Assembly (NCBI GenBank): GCA_028751875.1 | Contig: CM054158.1 | Coordinates: 17,919,808 to 17,983,807, forward strand | Direction: 5' to 3' | Length of the DNA: 64,000 nucleotides | Source of the DNA: Rapana venosa | Lineage: Eukaryota; Mollusca; Gastropoda; Neogastropoda; Muricidae | Shown here: piece after piece, positions 41,093 to 60,520 of the stretch | Layout of the letters: each line of letters begins with the position of its first letter | Position numbering within the stretch: the stretch's first letter is position 1 | Translations under genes and position numbers: made by a program | The notes under the pieces: model-generated | Database searches by the model: none | Seen by the model: the letters and a program-made list of their open reading frames with translations, nothing else | What the model was told of the DNA's origin: nothing

Positions 41093-44000
41093 CAGGTATT
41101 TTAAAACTAATATGAAAGTGTGTGTGTGAGAGAGAGAATGTGTGTGCGCACATGTATACATATGTTGCTATTAGTGTTCTTGTAAATGTCATGGGCTTTT
41201 GTATGATTATAATTTATACACCGTGAAGTTCTGAGTTTGATTCTCAGCCTTGCCCTTTCTTCCCAGAGTGACAAATAAATCAAATTGAATGTGAAAATCC
41301 TTTGGACAAGACCCTGAGTGCGAGTGCACCCAGAACATCTTGCACACACATTAAAAACCTGTCCTGCCTTTTGGAAGAGTAGGCCATTTCATGCGGGTAG
41401 GAAAGGATGACATGTTGCCAACATTTTTTAAAATGCACACACAAAGGTGTTGTGTTTAGACACCATCCCTAAAGTCGGAATGTGGCAACCTAAATGGAGT
41501 GGAAAAAATGATCACAAAATTCACATACAAAAAATCTCACCAATGGTAAACCTCAGAGCTCTAGCTGAGGAACAAAAGAAACACAATAAACCTCAATCAA
41601 ACAAAACAACCAATGAATATTCTTAACTGTCATGACTGCATTTCTCTGAGTAAATCACATCAGCTTGGTTAATAATCTTTGACTGAATTATAGAAAGAAA
41701 ACCCAGCATGGTAAGTTAATATTACAATGGAAACTAAACTATACTTTATCAGTAAAAATGAGATTTGATAAAACAAAAAAATCAAAAAGAAAGGAAGAAT
41801 CTCCATCTCCTCCCCTTCTCAAATCTCTTGTGAACAAGTCTAGCCACTCACTTGTCTATTGCAGACATTATGAATGTTAACACAGCCAGTGAAACACTTA
41901 CCCAGTCTGTTGCATACTTTATGATAACACAGCCAGGGAAACACTTATCCAGTCTGCTCCAGACATTATAAATGACAACACAGCCAGGGAAACACTTATC
42001 CAGTCTGCTCCAGACATTATGAATGATAACACAGCCAGTGAAACACTTATCCAGTCTGCTCCAGACATTACAAATGACAACACAGCCAGTGAAACACTTA
42101 TCCAGTCTGCTCCAGACATTATGAATGATAACACAGCCAGTGAAACGCTTATCCAGTCTGCTCCAGACATTACAAATGATAACACAGCCAGTGAAACACT
42201 TATCCAGTCTGCTCCAGACATTACAAATGACAACACAGCCAGTGAAACACTTATCCAGTCTGTTGCATACTTTATGATAACACAGCCAGTGAAACACTTA
42301 TCCAGTCTGCTCCAGACATTATAAATAATAACACAGCCAGTGAAACACTTATCCAGTCTGTTGCATACTTTATGATAACACAGCCAGTGAAACACTTATC
42401 CAGTCTGCTCGAGGCATTATAAATGATAACACAGCCAGTGAAACACTTACCCAGTCTGCTCCAGGCATTATGAATGATAACACAGCCAGTGAAACACTTA
42501 CCCAGTCTGCTCCAGACATTATGAATGATAACACAGCCAGTGAAACACTTACCCAGTCTGCTCCAGACATTATGAATGATAACACAGCCAGTGAAACACT
42601 TACCCAGTCTGCTCCAGACATTATGAATGATAACACAGCCAGTGAAACACTTACCCAGTCTGTTGCAGACATTATAAATGATAACACAGCCAGTTAAACA
42701 CTTATCCAGTCTGCTCCAGACATTATGAATGATAACACAGCCAGTGAAACACTTACCCAGTCTGTTGCATACTTTATGATAACACAGCCAGTGAAACACT
42801 TACCCAGTCTGCTCCAGACATTATAAATGATAACACAGCCAGTGAAACACTTACCCAGTCTGTTGCATACTTTATGATAACACAGCCAGTGAAACACTTA
42901 TCCAGTCTGTTGCAGACATTATAAATGATAACACAGCCAGTGAAACACTTACCCAGTCTGTTGCAGACGTATCTGCCCACAAAACCAGAGGCACCAAAGA
43001 CAGTGGCCACAATCCCGCTGAAGGAGGAACGACCTCCCCGGCCCCGTTTCATTGCAGTCAGGTCATAGCTGGCATTACGCTTGCTGACGACAACGGCCCC
43101 GAAGATCCGAGGCAGCTGTTGTCGCACTTGACCTAAAACAAATTAAACAACAGAACGGTGCATCAGCAATAAAAGAAAGGAAAAGAAAAAGCAACACAAC
43201 AGACTCAACACTATACTACAGCATTTTTCTCAATAGATCAGTAAATGTCAGTAACTTAAATCTGTCACTCTAGATGCCATGTAAAACTAAAAGTTACAAT
43301 ATTGGAATCTGGGCATGCTAATTCAGTAATTGCTACTGTCATTTTTACTAAAGTATGCATAATATTGTTTTCACATGTATTCAATGATCAATATAAGTTA
43401 TAACTACAAAGTTGGAGCCAAAAATGCCATAAAATAAATTTGGTACATGGGAATTAACGGATGGGTTAAACACTTTATACTGCTTTCACAGTTTCAGATT
43501 AATAAGAGCATTCTGTACTTGATATTAATTAATTTATACTTATAGGCTTGAAGCTGAAGCCTAATTGTTGCATGTTCACTTGTACTGTTGTTGTGTAAAA
43601 AAACAAAAACAAACAAAGCCAAAAACCCAAGTAAAATGCTGAAAGTGACAAACATTGATTATATTCCTAATCTGACTTAACTAACTAACATTGTGCGAGA
43701 ATATGAGTGACATACCACATCTTGAAAAGCTGACAGTTTCATATCACAAGCACTGCTGTTTAAGCAGCTTTACCACATAAGTTCAAATTTAAGTGGTAAC
43801 TGGTAAGACCATCCTCTTCTGTGACTTCAGTTTCAGTCAGACTGAAAATGAAATCTGACCAGTCACAAGTTTAGCTAGAGTGAAACAATAATCATTTGCT
43901 ATTCACAAAAACAATGACACAATTACACACTGATCTGGAGAAAAAAGTGTACTTGCGAAGAAGATACTTAAGACAGCAGAACAATAGACATCTGATGCAA

Positions 44001-44156
44001 AAACTACATGTATCCTGAAACAATGTTATGTAAAAATAGGGCCCCAAGTAACTACAACAAATCCATTAAATGTTTTGGATAAAAACTTACATTCACACTA
44101 TGTCGCAGTATGTGTGCATGTATGTTTGTGTTGTTGTGTGGTGTGGTGATGGTAGT

Positions 44157-44202
<46 letters not shown>

Positions 44203-44653
44203 TGTGTAACTGCTACTTGTAACTAGTACAGTAGTTGTACTACTACAAGGATGTATTGTCAATAGTGACACAACTTCAGGCAAGCAGTAAACACAAATTA
44301 CTTTTAATTAATGCACAATCTTCTATGATAATAAGAAATTATTTATTTACTTCATGATCTGCCTAGGCCTTAAAAAAACAACAACAGAAAACAACATAAA
44401 CAAACCAATCTGCAGCAGACTACATTTTGCAGACGACGGGATAGATACAACCTTGACAAAGTCATTGACTGACTATACATATGAACTGACACAAGACAGA
44501 AAATCCGATGGAACAATACTTGAGCGCTTCTGAAGCCTTTCTGGCTATATATGCTCGCTGCAATGTTAATATTAGAGGTAACGATCCCTAAAACAGAGAA
44601 AAAGTAAACGTACACCGAACTTGAGCGGCGCCCTTCGCTGCAATGGACGCCAT
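32676..44653 (-). CDS. NDUFA9: NDUFA9, complex I 39-kDa accessory subunit, complete (11 exons)
   Basis: Coding exons in transcript order: 44614-44653, 42953-43132, 40648-40745, 40093-40184, 39370-39532, 38469-38577, 37543-37610, 35739-35815, 34502-34597, 33867-33933, 32676-32858. Together they encode 390 residues; the vertebrate protein is about 377. Seen: a basic, Ala-rich N-terminus fitting mitochondrial import, the Rossmann glycine motif GASGFVG at residues 60-66, [21 protein letters not shown]-like [32 protein letters not shown], and a C-terminal lobe ([12 protein letters not shown]). Known: NDUFA9 is an atypical short-chain dehydrogenase that binds NADPH and sits on the matrix arm of NADH:ubiquinone oxidoreductase, next to the quinone site. 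Introns 2 and 6 carry minisatellites containing copies of the exon ends. The gene is divergent from the KIAA0930 homologue and convergent with DNAI7. Confidence 0.95.
33540..33775 (+). mobile_element. SINE copy (type A tail), 5'-truncated
   Basis: Starts within the body (CAGATGAGACTATAAACCGG), includes GAGCATCTTGCACACGTTAA and GTAAAAACAAAAACACGCGA. In NDUFA9 intron 10. Confidence 0.75.
33867..33933 (-). CDS. NDUFA9: NDUFA9 exon 10
   Basis: It completes Arg308 and encodes [20 protein letters not shown] and EK. Phase 0 at the GTAGCT donor. A short exon supported by frame continuity. Confidence 0.9.
34502..34597 (-). CDS. NDUFA9: NDUFA9 exon 9
   Basis: It completes Gly276 and encodes [31 protein letters not shown], and two bases of Arg308. 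It corresponds to the GP.RY.L.DLV helix of the family. Confidence 0.92.
35150..35240. repeat. C/A homopolymer cluster in NDUFA9 intron 8
   Basis: Runs of C and A, including about 18 C near 35206-35223 and about 19 A after it. No other element was seen in 34598-35738. Confidence 0.85.
35739..35815 (-). CDS. NDUFA9: NDUFA9 exon 8
   Basis: Encodes [20 protein letters not shown] and TYEVV, plus two bases of Gly276. The conserved 'DVAxGIVxAI..P...G..YE.VGP' block of the protein spans this junction. Donor GTCAGT. Confidence 0.93.
36515..36775. repeat. Direct duplication (~163 bp apart), possible LINE remnant
   Basis: A stretch beginning CCACACAACAGCACTGTATC is present at about 36519 and again at about 36682, with similar flanks (GCCAG...AAATT...CTTCAGA). 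The first copy can be read as [12 protein letters not shown], which resembles the 'Q.GFR....T' block of LINE reverse transcriptases; this could be chance. Confidence 0.5.
36790..37543 (-). repeat. Short-period tandem array at the NDUFA9 exon 7 donor
   Basis: About 30 imperfect units built on CATACACAGCTATATCACA (plus strand). It ends at the exon 7 donor, whose flank (GTGAGTGATAGATAGAGCTC, minus strand) resembles the units; at least six units contain ACTCAC, i.e. GTGAGT on the gene strand. Confidence 0.8.
37543..37610 (-). CDS. NDUFA9: NDUFA9 exon 7
   Basis: It completes Trp228 and encodes [20 protein letters not shown] and VF in phase 0. The 'VPL...KQPV' pattern matches the family. The donor GTGAGTG borders a 750-bp short-period repeat array. 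Confidence 0.9.
38095..38213 (+). mobile_element. SINE 3' fragment inserted in the exon 6 minisatellite
   Basis: Type-B module (GATGAAATGCAGCTACCTTT, CTCACCATTGGTGAACCTTG). Flanked by ATTCACATCTCC (38083-38094) and ATTCGCATCTCC (38214-38225), one mismatch: a target-site duplication within a repeat unit, so the array predates the SINE. Confidence 0.8.
38469..38577 (-). CDS. NDUFA9: NDUFA9 exon 6
   Basis: Residues 192-227: [36 protein letters not shown], ending in one base of a Trp codon. The donor is GTGAGT at 38468-38463. The exon end (RFLRYYANF) and donor are repeated in degenerate form at about 38.4, 38.3 and further down in the intron. Confidence 0.93.
38796..39240 (-). mobile_element. 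C24 run and SINE copy (type B), minus
   Basis: 24 C at 38796-38819, then a minus-strand SINE from GAGCTCCAAGGTTCATCAAT to its head near 39232 (GGATAACCTAGTATTTAGAG on minus). In NDUFA9 intron 5. Confidence 0.78.
39370..39532 (-). CDS. NDUFA9: NDUFA9 exon 5
   Basis: It completes Arg137 and encodes [19 protein letters not shown], the strand [11 protein letters not shown], and FLRSK. It corresponds to the SDR region before the family's modified active site. Ends in phase 0 at GTAGCT. Confidence 0.93.
39630..39899 (-). mobile_element. GAA-family repeat, minus, and C25 run
   Basis: Contains GTCTTTCTGGAAAAAAAGCA, GAATGGACCAAGAAGGCAGA and TATTTATACTGACAGGCTCC; an internal (AAT)n interrupts it. 25 C at 39875-39899. 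Confidence 0.75.
40093..40184 (-). CDS. NDUFA9: NDUFA9 exon 4
   Basis: Encodes [20 protein letters not shown] and [10 protein letters not shown], with two bases left over. [13 protein letters not shown] is a strong family signature. Confidence 0.93.
40648..40745 (-). CDS. NDUFA9: NDUFA9 exon 3
   Basis: It completes Gly74 and encodes [20 protein letters not shown] and then [12 protein letters not shown] in phase 0. This is the second strand/helix of the Rossmann fold; the acidic/polar turn after IIPYR sits where SDR proteins discriminate NAD(P). Confidence 0.93.
40915..41090. repeat. (GA)n microsatellite
   Basis: About 170 bp of (GA)n with GGAGG interruptions in NDUFA9 intron 2. Confidence 0.95.
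41220..41580 (+). mobile_element. SINE copy (type B tail)
   Basis: Body GACAAGACCCTGAGTGCGAG, GAACATCTTGCACACACATT, CTTTTGGAAGAGTAGGCCAT; end AAAATCTCACCAATGGTAAA, GAGCTCTAGCTGAGGAAC. It has the same variant 5' region (TTCTGAGTTTGATTCTCAGC) as the 11195 copy. Confidence 0.75.
41852..42968 (-). repeat. Minisatellite copying the NDUFA9 exon 2 donor (22 units of 51/47 bp)
   Basis: Units of 51 bp, with five of 47 bp, run without interruption from the exon 2/intron 2 junction into the intron. Read in the gene's direction, each holds an exon-end-like segment (GTCTGCAACAGACTGG or a variant), a donor-like GTAAGTG or ATAAGTG, and TTTCACTGGCTGTGTTATCA. Ten units (donor last bases 41901, 42450, 42501, 42552, 42603, 42654, 42756, 42803, 42854 and the real 42952) have intact GTAAGTG; twelve have ATAAGTG. 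The interval is read-through ORF for about 59 codons past the exon. Confidence 0.95.
42953..43132 (-). CDS. NDUFA9: NDUFA9 exon 2 (Rossmann glycine motif)
   Basis: Encodes residues 15-73 plus one base of Gly74. It contains a basic presequence region, then [20 protein letters not shown]. The donor GTAAGTG lies at 42952-42946. The last 16 exon bases plus this donor form the core of the 51-bp tandem repeat that fills the following 1.1 kb. GRYVxNxLG is conserved in the family, so the exon is the source of the repeat and not the reverse. Confidence 0.93.
43133..44613 (-). other. NDUFA9 intron 1
   Basis: Mostly unique AT-rich sequence. Only a (GT)n at 44158-44200 was recognised. Confidence 0.7.
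44614..44653 (-). CDS. NDUFA9: NDUFA9 exon 1 (start codon)
   Basis: ATG at 44653-44651 in the context CAACATGGCG, 13 codons ([13 protein letters not shown]) plus one base. The donor GTACGT at 44613-44608 is chosen because it alone among nearby GTs gives the right phase (T|GT makes Cys) with exon 2. The start is inferred as the first in-frame ATG giving an Ala/Lys/Arg import-like N-terminus. Confidence 0.8.
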
Positions 44654-44869
44654 GTTGGATCATGGGTAGCACACAGGAATTTAAGGTCAAGGTCGAAACG
44701 TGCTCGTGGACTGGTCCATGTGGGTCATGGAGTGTCCATTTCATTTGCCAAGGTAGAGACACAAAAAAGCCTCTTTAAAATGTATGGGTTGTGGATGACC
44801 CATAACGTCCGCGGCAAAAAGTTAAGAGGAGCATCTGGTGAAGGTTAGGTACTTGGTGTTCGCTCACAT

Positions 44870-45205
44870 ACGGGACAGCCTGGTGGTTAGAGTGATGTAT
44901 TATCTGATGACCCAGGTTGGATTCTTGTACAATAGGATTTTTCCTCTGGAGTTAGCATCAGTGCCGACTCAGCTCTCCCCAAATGTCTTTCCGGTGAGAC
45001 TATAAACCTAGGTCACGTGTGCGAACGCACGAAGAATATCTTGCGCACACGTTAAAACCCGTTCCGCTTTTCGGAAGAGTAGGCCATTGTGTGCCGGTGA
45101 GAACAGATGACAAAATTTACAAAACCACATACGATACGGTGACTAGATGAAAAAAGTGCATGAGTGCTTATTCCATTATCATCGAAATAAAAGAATGAAA
45201 TAAAT
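44870..45205 (+). mobile_element. SINE copy (type A tail), near full length
   Basis: Head GACAGCCTGGTGGTTAGAGT, body AGACTATAAACCTAGGTCAC, GAACGCACGAAGAATATCTT, tail TTATTCCATTATCATCGAAA with an (AAAT)-rich end. Confidence 0.8.
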
Positions 45206-45283
45206 AAAAAAACATAAGCGGCTTAACATGGTCTTCTAACTTGTGTTTCTGTTCTTGTTTTATGTACCAGTAAACACAGGCAT

Positions 45284-45625
45284 ATCTCAGATGGTTTGAC
45301 AGAGTGCCAAGTACCGACCTGTGGATGAGGGCGAACCAACAGCCTATGGATGTCCAAGTAAGGCGGCGAAAGTGGCGTTGGGTCGGCCACACCCTACGGA
45401 AGGAGCCTTGCAACATCACCAGACAAGCGCTCGAGTGGAACCCGCTGGGGAAAAGGAAGAGAGGGTGCCCCAAACAGACCTGGAGGAGAAGCCTGCATAG
45501 TGAGCTGAGAGACTCCAGCCTGACATGGGAAGAGGCCAAGACCCTTGCCAGAGGCAGGAGAAGGTGGAGGGACGCTGTAGAGGCCCTATGCTCCCCTAGG
45601 AGCTATAAGGAAGAAGAAGAAGAAG
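45284..45625 (+). mobile_element. LINE ORF2 C-terminal fragment with perfect 12-bp target-site duplication
   Basis: Flanked by AAACACAGGCAT at 45272-45283 and 45626-45637. Encodes VRRRKWRWVGHTLRKEP, ALEWNPLGKRKRGCPKQTWR, AKTLARGRRRWRDAVEALCS, which is the characteristic C-terminus of a group of non-LTR reverse transcriptases. (AAG)n tail. 5'-truncated by target-primed reverse transcription. Confidence 0.88.
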
Positions 45626-45830
45626 AAACACAGGCATCCTTTGTTGTCCAAGAAACTGAATGAACGAATGATCTTTTCTATACAAGGATGAAGATTTTCT
45701 GCCAAGCCTTGTAAACACACATTCATCAAAACAATCAATGCAATATGGAAGTCACTAAACCACAACACACACACATACATCACCTTGAGTGAACAGACAT
45801 TAAATGAAAGAAAGAACACGCACGCACGCA

Positions 45831-45861
<31 letters not shown>

Positions 45862-45867
45862 CACTAA

Positions 45868-46193
45868 GGGGGGACGGATAGCCTAGTGGTTAGAGTGATG
45901 CACTCGTGATCTGCTGACCCGGGTTTGAATCTCGTTCAAGATTTTTCCTCTGGAGTTAATATCAGTGCTGACCCCACTTCCCCACAAAGTCCTAGGGATG
46001 AGACTATAAACCGAGGTCCCGTGTGCGAACGCACGCAGAACATCTTGCCCACACGTTAAAACTCGTTCCGCCTTTCGGAAGAAAGGCCATTGTGTGCTGG
46101 TGGGAACGAATGACAAACTTTACAAAACCGCATACACACAGGGACTTGATGTAAAAAAGCACATGGGTGCTTATTGCATTATCCTCGATATAA

Positions 46194-46224
<31 letters not shown>

Positions 46225-46230
46225 GTAATA
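45868..46230 (+). mobile_element. SINE copy (type A tail), full length
   Basis: The best reference copy: A box TAGCCTAGTGG at 45879-45889, B-box-like GGTTTGAATCT at 45922-45932, body GAGACTATAAACCGAGGTCC, CGTGTGCGAACGCACGCAGA, tail ATTATCCTCGATATAAAATA then (AAT)n. Confidence 0.85.
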
Positions 46231-46352
46231 ATAAAAATAATAAAACAGTAGTCAAGAACACAAAAAAAATCATATCAAAATCTGAACTATCCACTACTCC
46301 CTATTTACTCCTAAAACAAAAACACTGACAACAGCAAAGATAACAACAAGAG

Positions 46353-46387
<35 letters not shown>

Positions 46388-46746
46388 CACACACACACAC
46401 AGAAAGTAGATTTAAAGAAAAGATCAAATTGTAAAAAATCACAGTAATGTTTCATAAAATTCATGCAATTACAATGATTTCAACAGATTCATGTGCAATG
46501 TTACCAAAAGCAAAAAGTTGAATTTTTGAGAGGGTTCATACACAATCCTAAAATATACAGAAGTTTAAGAAGGTTCATGTACGAGGGTCTACGTGGAAAA
46601 AAGAGGTCTTTCTGAAGGTTCATGTAGGAACACATATTTCTTTCACACCAAACTCCCGACAGACAGAAGAACTTTGGACCATTTGGAATAATTGGATAAC
46701 ACCATAAAGCTCAGAACGAGAATCAAACCGTTTGAGATCATTTACT

Positions 46747-56243
<9,497 letters not shown>

Positions 56244-56858
56244 AGACCAGAAGCGAGTGTTCAAGTCTGCGTCATTACCATCGTGCACACAAAGGACTCT
56301 TGCCTGGCGCATGTGTCCCTGCCACCGCCATCCCTTCACCCTGCATAGGTCACACATCCTTGTTGACACATCGGTCAGACCATGTCCCCCCCATTAGTAT
56401 CGTGATCGACTCGTTAGTACCATGATGGATGTTTTTTTCCTGTCGTCTCTGTGAGACACCGAGAATGCTAGCAGCCCTCTACGTTACCTGTCTATTGGTG
56501 GTTTGGTATAGAGTCTACTCCACTGTAGAGATTGACCGTATTGCAGACAGTTTTAGCTGTGGATAGTCTTGTCAGCACAGCTAAGTTTTCCTTATGGTGA
56601 TGCCATGTGATAACCATTCCAGATGTTTTTGGTGTTCATGATGCTGTGGAGAGGTAAAATGAAGGATAAACTGATATTTGTAACGTGGATGTCCTGTGTT
56701 ATTGTGAATGTTCAGGGTGTGAGTGTTGATGAATGATAAATGCTGGTGAAGGCAGTTGACAGCATAGTGATGAATGATTTGATGTTACAATGATTCATCT
56801 GATTTGTAGACTGCCATTTTATCTTCATTGTAAAATGATGGTTGCAGCTGTGTGTTGT

Positions 56859-56904
<46 letters not shown>

Positions 56905-57034
56905 GTGTCGTGCATGTGCATGTGCGTGTGTGTGTGAGTGTGTGTGTGAGTGTGTGTGTGAGTGTGTGTGAGTGTGTGTGTGTGTGTACCTGCTTTTCTG
57001 TGAACATACTAATGCAGACTTGTGCGTATACTGT

Positions 57035-57040
57035 AATAAA
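57035..57040 (+). terminator. Candidate polyadenylation signal for the KIAA0930 homologue
   Basis: First AATAAA after the stop codon (792 bp downstream), followed by further hexamers at 57404 and 57584. Any of these may be used. Confidence 0.35.
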
Positions 57041-57599
57041 ACAAATGTATAAAGGTGTAGTTGGCAAACTGTAGCAAACCTGTGAATTTTAATCACACAC
57101 ACCCAAACCAGTATAGTAAAATTTGTTTCTGATGTATTTGTTTTTCTTCTGATACCCATACACCTTCAGCAGTAATGGAAACATAAAAAGTTAAAGGTGC
57201 TAAACTTCACAGTTTGAATGTGACACTTCCTTCCTCCCTCCCCTCTTTGCACCAAAGTTCACTGTGTAAAAGTGACACGTTTCCCCACCCCAATTCACAC
57301 AAAACTCCACAGTATAAAAGGAACACCTTGTCTCACCCCTCTTCACACACTGTTCTTCCCTAGTCATTCCTGGTAGAGTAAGCTGTTAGTATAAAAAACT
57401 GTGAATAAACTTAAAGTGCTATTTATACAGCAATACTTCCTATAAAAGGCAGGTGTTTGTACTGATTTTAGATTGTTATTGAAACTGTCAGATTCACTCA
57501 TTATTGAATGAATATACTAGTTCAATGTTTATGCTATCTCGATGTTGAAGAATTGAAATCATAGGTTGTGATGATGACACAGAAATAAATCACTAGCAG

Positions 57600-58430
57600 A
57601 TTCAGGGCCGGAAAAACTCAGGATAAAACTGGACGCAAACAGGAGCAACGCATAATCTCTTTTTGAATTTGAATATAATTGTTTTCACAAAGCATGGTTT
57701 TATGAACTGATTTTGAAGTTTCAAGTTTTCAGTTTGGACAAAGAGAAGAGAGGAGTGTGGTTTTCACACTTTATGGGAAGTCAGATTTTAAAGCAGAAGA
57801 AACATATACCATTGTTTATTGGACTAAATTCATGTTTTGGTGCTCAGCTTGATTTTATGGGTTGAATTTTAAAAGTTTCTAGTTTGAATGAAGAGAAGAG
57901 GGAGGTTTGGTTTTTCTGATTTTATGGGAAGTCAAATCCAAGCGGAAGAAACACATCAGAGCAACACCAATTCTTTGTACTCACTGCAGTTTTATGAGTT
58001 GATTTTAAATTTCCAGATTTTTAGTGCAGCTGGAAAGAATTGGAATGTCTAAGTTTGAAATTTCATAGATAATCAAACCTAAGCAGGAGAAAAGCACGGA
58101 CAATTTTTGTACTAAAATCAGATATTTGCACTCAGTAATTAAAGTTGATTTTAAAGTTTCAGGTTTGGATTTAAGGAAAGAGATGTCTGATGTAAGGGAC
58201 ATCAAACTCTGTTAGTTCTTAGTTTAGGATGAAAACAAGGTCTTATTTTCAGACTACATGGAACATCAAACACAGGCAGAATAAAACAGACAATCGTTTA
58301 TTGTACTCAAAGAATTCCTTTGCTCTCAGGATGATTTTGCAAGTTTATTTTAAAGTCCCCCCCAAAAAAGAAAAAAGAAAAAAAGAGAGAAGTCTGAATT
58401 TTGGACTGTATGGGAATTCCACTGAGGTTG
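57600..58430 (+). repeat. Degenerate tandem repeat, ~145 bp period, about five units
   Basis: Recurring words TTTATGGGAAGTCA, GCAGAAGAAACA, TTGTACTCA, TTTTATGGGTTGA and TTTTAAAGTTTC mark units near 57770, 57915, 58060, 58190 and 58400. No coding potential. Confidence 0.65.
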
Positions 58431-58569
58431 TCTGTTAATTAGTTACAGTGATCTTGTGTTCAAGAATGTAAAGGAATTTATATATGACATGCTCATTCAG
58501 TTTGGCTGTGAAATCAGCTATCATCAGAGATGGATACTGTAAAAACTTGAGTAATTTGGTTCAGTACAG

Positions 58570-58980
58570 TAAGTTGGGTAACGCTATTGAAGTGACCCAG
58601 CAGCAGTGCAGGATCCCTTGTGGTTGGTGGCCATGTGGCATCTTAACACTGGTAAGCCCTTCCAGACATCCAGCCTGGGCATGGCTGTGTTATAGAGAGT
58701 GTTGAGAACACAATGAGCTGTATGGGAACAGCTGAAATGTCATGTCTAAAAAATCTACATGAAAGAAGTGATGAAGACACTTGAGAAGAGATAGAAAATC
58801 ATGATATTATTGCAGTGTAGAAGGAGAGTTATTTTCCAGAGTAAGGTTGTGGCATGTCAACATAAAGTAATACAATTTGATAGATTACTTTTTGTTGCTG
58901 CTGCTTCATCTTCTGTGATGTTCCTGTATTGCTGTTCCCATGCCGCTCATTTCAATCTGTCTGCCCCAGCCTCAGTAGGT
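58570..58980. repeat. Inverted pair of the 25.8-kb dispersed repeat
   Basis: 58570-58760 matches it on plus; 58885-58980 matches its distal half on minus (CAATCTGTCTGCCCCAGCCT). Could fold as a hairpin. Confidence 0.5.
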
Positions 58981-59482
58981 TGCTTTGCTGTGATTGATAT
59001 CAATGGTATGAAAAAATCATGACATGTGTTCATTTGTCTTGCCTTTTCATTGTAATAAGGTGGTGGGAGGTTTTTTCTCTCTGTCATGTAGTAACAGTCA
59101 CTATCCAATTTCTTTTCCTGGAACCAGTATTCTATTTTAACCACTGCCTTAAAGTTCAGGCAATATCTTGTTCTTTGTGAAAAGTTCTGCTGTGTAGAGA
59201 TTGGATCACATCAATCATGTGTAGGATTTTTTTCCTCCTTGAATTGTTACATCAAATTCTTATCCTATTGAGTCAATGTTTTAATGACTTGTATACATGT
59301 ATGTGTACAACACAACACAGTCCACAGGAGCAGTTCATGTTGTAATAGCTTGCTGTGCCTTGAACTGAACACGGTCAAGACATGAGCATTTGTGAATACT
59401 CATGATGATGGTAATAATTGTAGCGCGTTTGTAAATAACCATTTTCATCTTCGGCTGAGGGAAACACAAATGTAGTGACCAA

Positions 59483-59486
<4 letters not shown>

Positions 59487-59553
<67 letters not shown>
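59487..59553. repeat. (GA)n microsatellite
   Basis: Uninterrupted (GA)n of about 67 bp. Confidence 0.95.
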
Positions 59554-59555
<2 letters not shown>

Positions 59556-60489
59556 TTTTTGTTACGCCTGACAAAGCACCTGAAATATTTTGAACTTTTT
59601 TTTGTTTTGATATTTGATTTTCATTATTTTTTGTCCTAAAACTTGATTTATACAATGCTGAATTTTTGCCTTGTACCCTTCATGCCAAATTTAATGTTTA
59701 TGATTTGTTACAAACCGTTAGTAGGAAGAAAAAGGAAAGGGAAGCAGGATATGAATGTGAATGCTACAGTAGACTTGTAATGTTATATGTAGTAATGAGT
59801 TGGTTTTTGTGGCTTTTTTTTTTGGCATTTGTTCTTGACAGTGTGTAGGAAACTTTTTAGCAGCAAACAAAAAAGTGAATGGTTGGAAGGGGCACGTAAG
59901 AAGGGCTGTATAGTTTCAAAGATTCTTAACAAAAATGGCTGTTGAAGGCAAGAACAGGGGAGAGGGGCTTTTATGTTTTCTACACCACCTTCACTGAAGT
60001 GTGGGGTTTGATGATCTGGAAGGGACTGTAGGAAGGGAAAGGTCAGTACATGTATATGGTTCAAATCCATACACATCAACACTCTCCTCCTTCCCATCCA
60101 CCAGATTTGTCAGCTTGTGGATGCTTGTCTTTGAGAAGAGAAGAAAAACCACGGCCCCTTGCTCAATAAGCATTTAGCACACAGAAGAGAGATATCTGTT
60201 ACAGGAGATTACTTCATTGCAAAACTCAGCAGAAAGACTCAGTTTCACATGTTTAAGAACAAGAAGTGTTGGATTGAAGGAAATGAAAAATACTTCTGCT
60301 TAACCTGTAAAACTGCTTCAACAATACAAGTGTGTATATCATTTGCACATATATTTTGGTCAAGTGTTTGAACTTGTTGGTTATGTGTTTGTTTAATGTT
60401 TGGGCCAATCTAGTCCTGTAAATATTGTTGTGATGCTACCAATTGCTAAATTACAGTGTAGCTTTGATTTTTGTGAGTTACCATTGCCA

Positions 60490-60520
<31 letters not shown>

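Larger units (their letters stand above)
44654..46746. promoter_or_regulatory. Divergent NDUFA9 / KIAA0930-homologue intergenic region
   Basis: About 2.1 kb between two divergent start codons. It must contain both promoters, but no clear TATA box was seen. Both ATGs lie in a CAACATGGCG / AAGATGGCGG context resembling a YY1 site. Most of the interior is transposable: SINE copies at 44870-45205 and 45868-46230, a LINE tail at 45284-45625, and (CA)n at 46357-46400. Confidence 0.55.

Noticed and set aside
41848..42799. Repetitive ORFs (17-residue period) as a secreted or membrane repeat protein
   Set aside because: They are readings of the junction-derived minisatellite. Only about 59 codons are contiguous with exon 2, and homology continues instead in exon 3.
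41852..42968. Regularly spaced repeats resembling a CRISPR array
   Set aside because: No unique spacers: the whole 51/47-bp unit repeats, in an animal intron. It is a minisatellite.
45304..45663. 119-residue ORF as a host gene
   Set aside because: It is the C-terminus of a LINE reverse transcriptase within a 12-bp target-site duplication.
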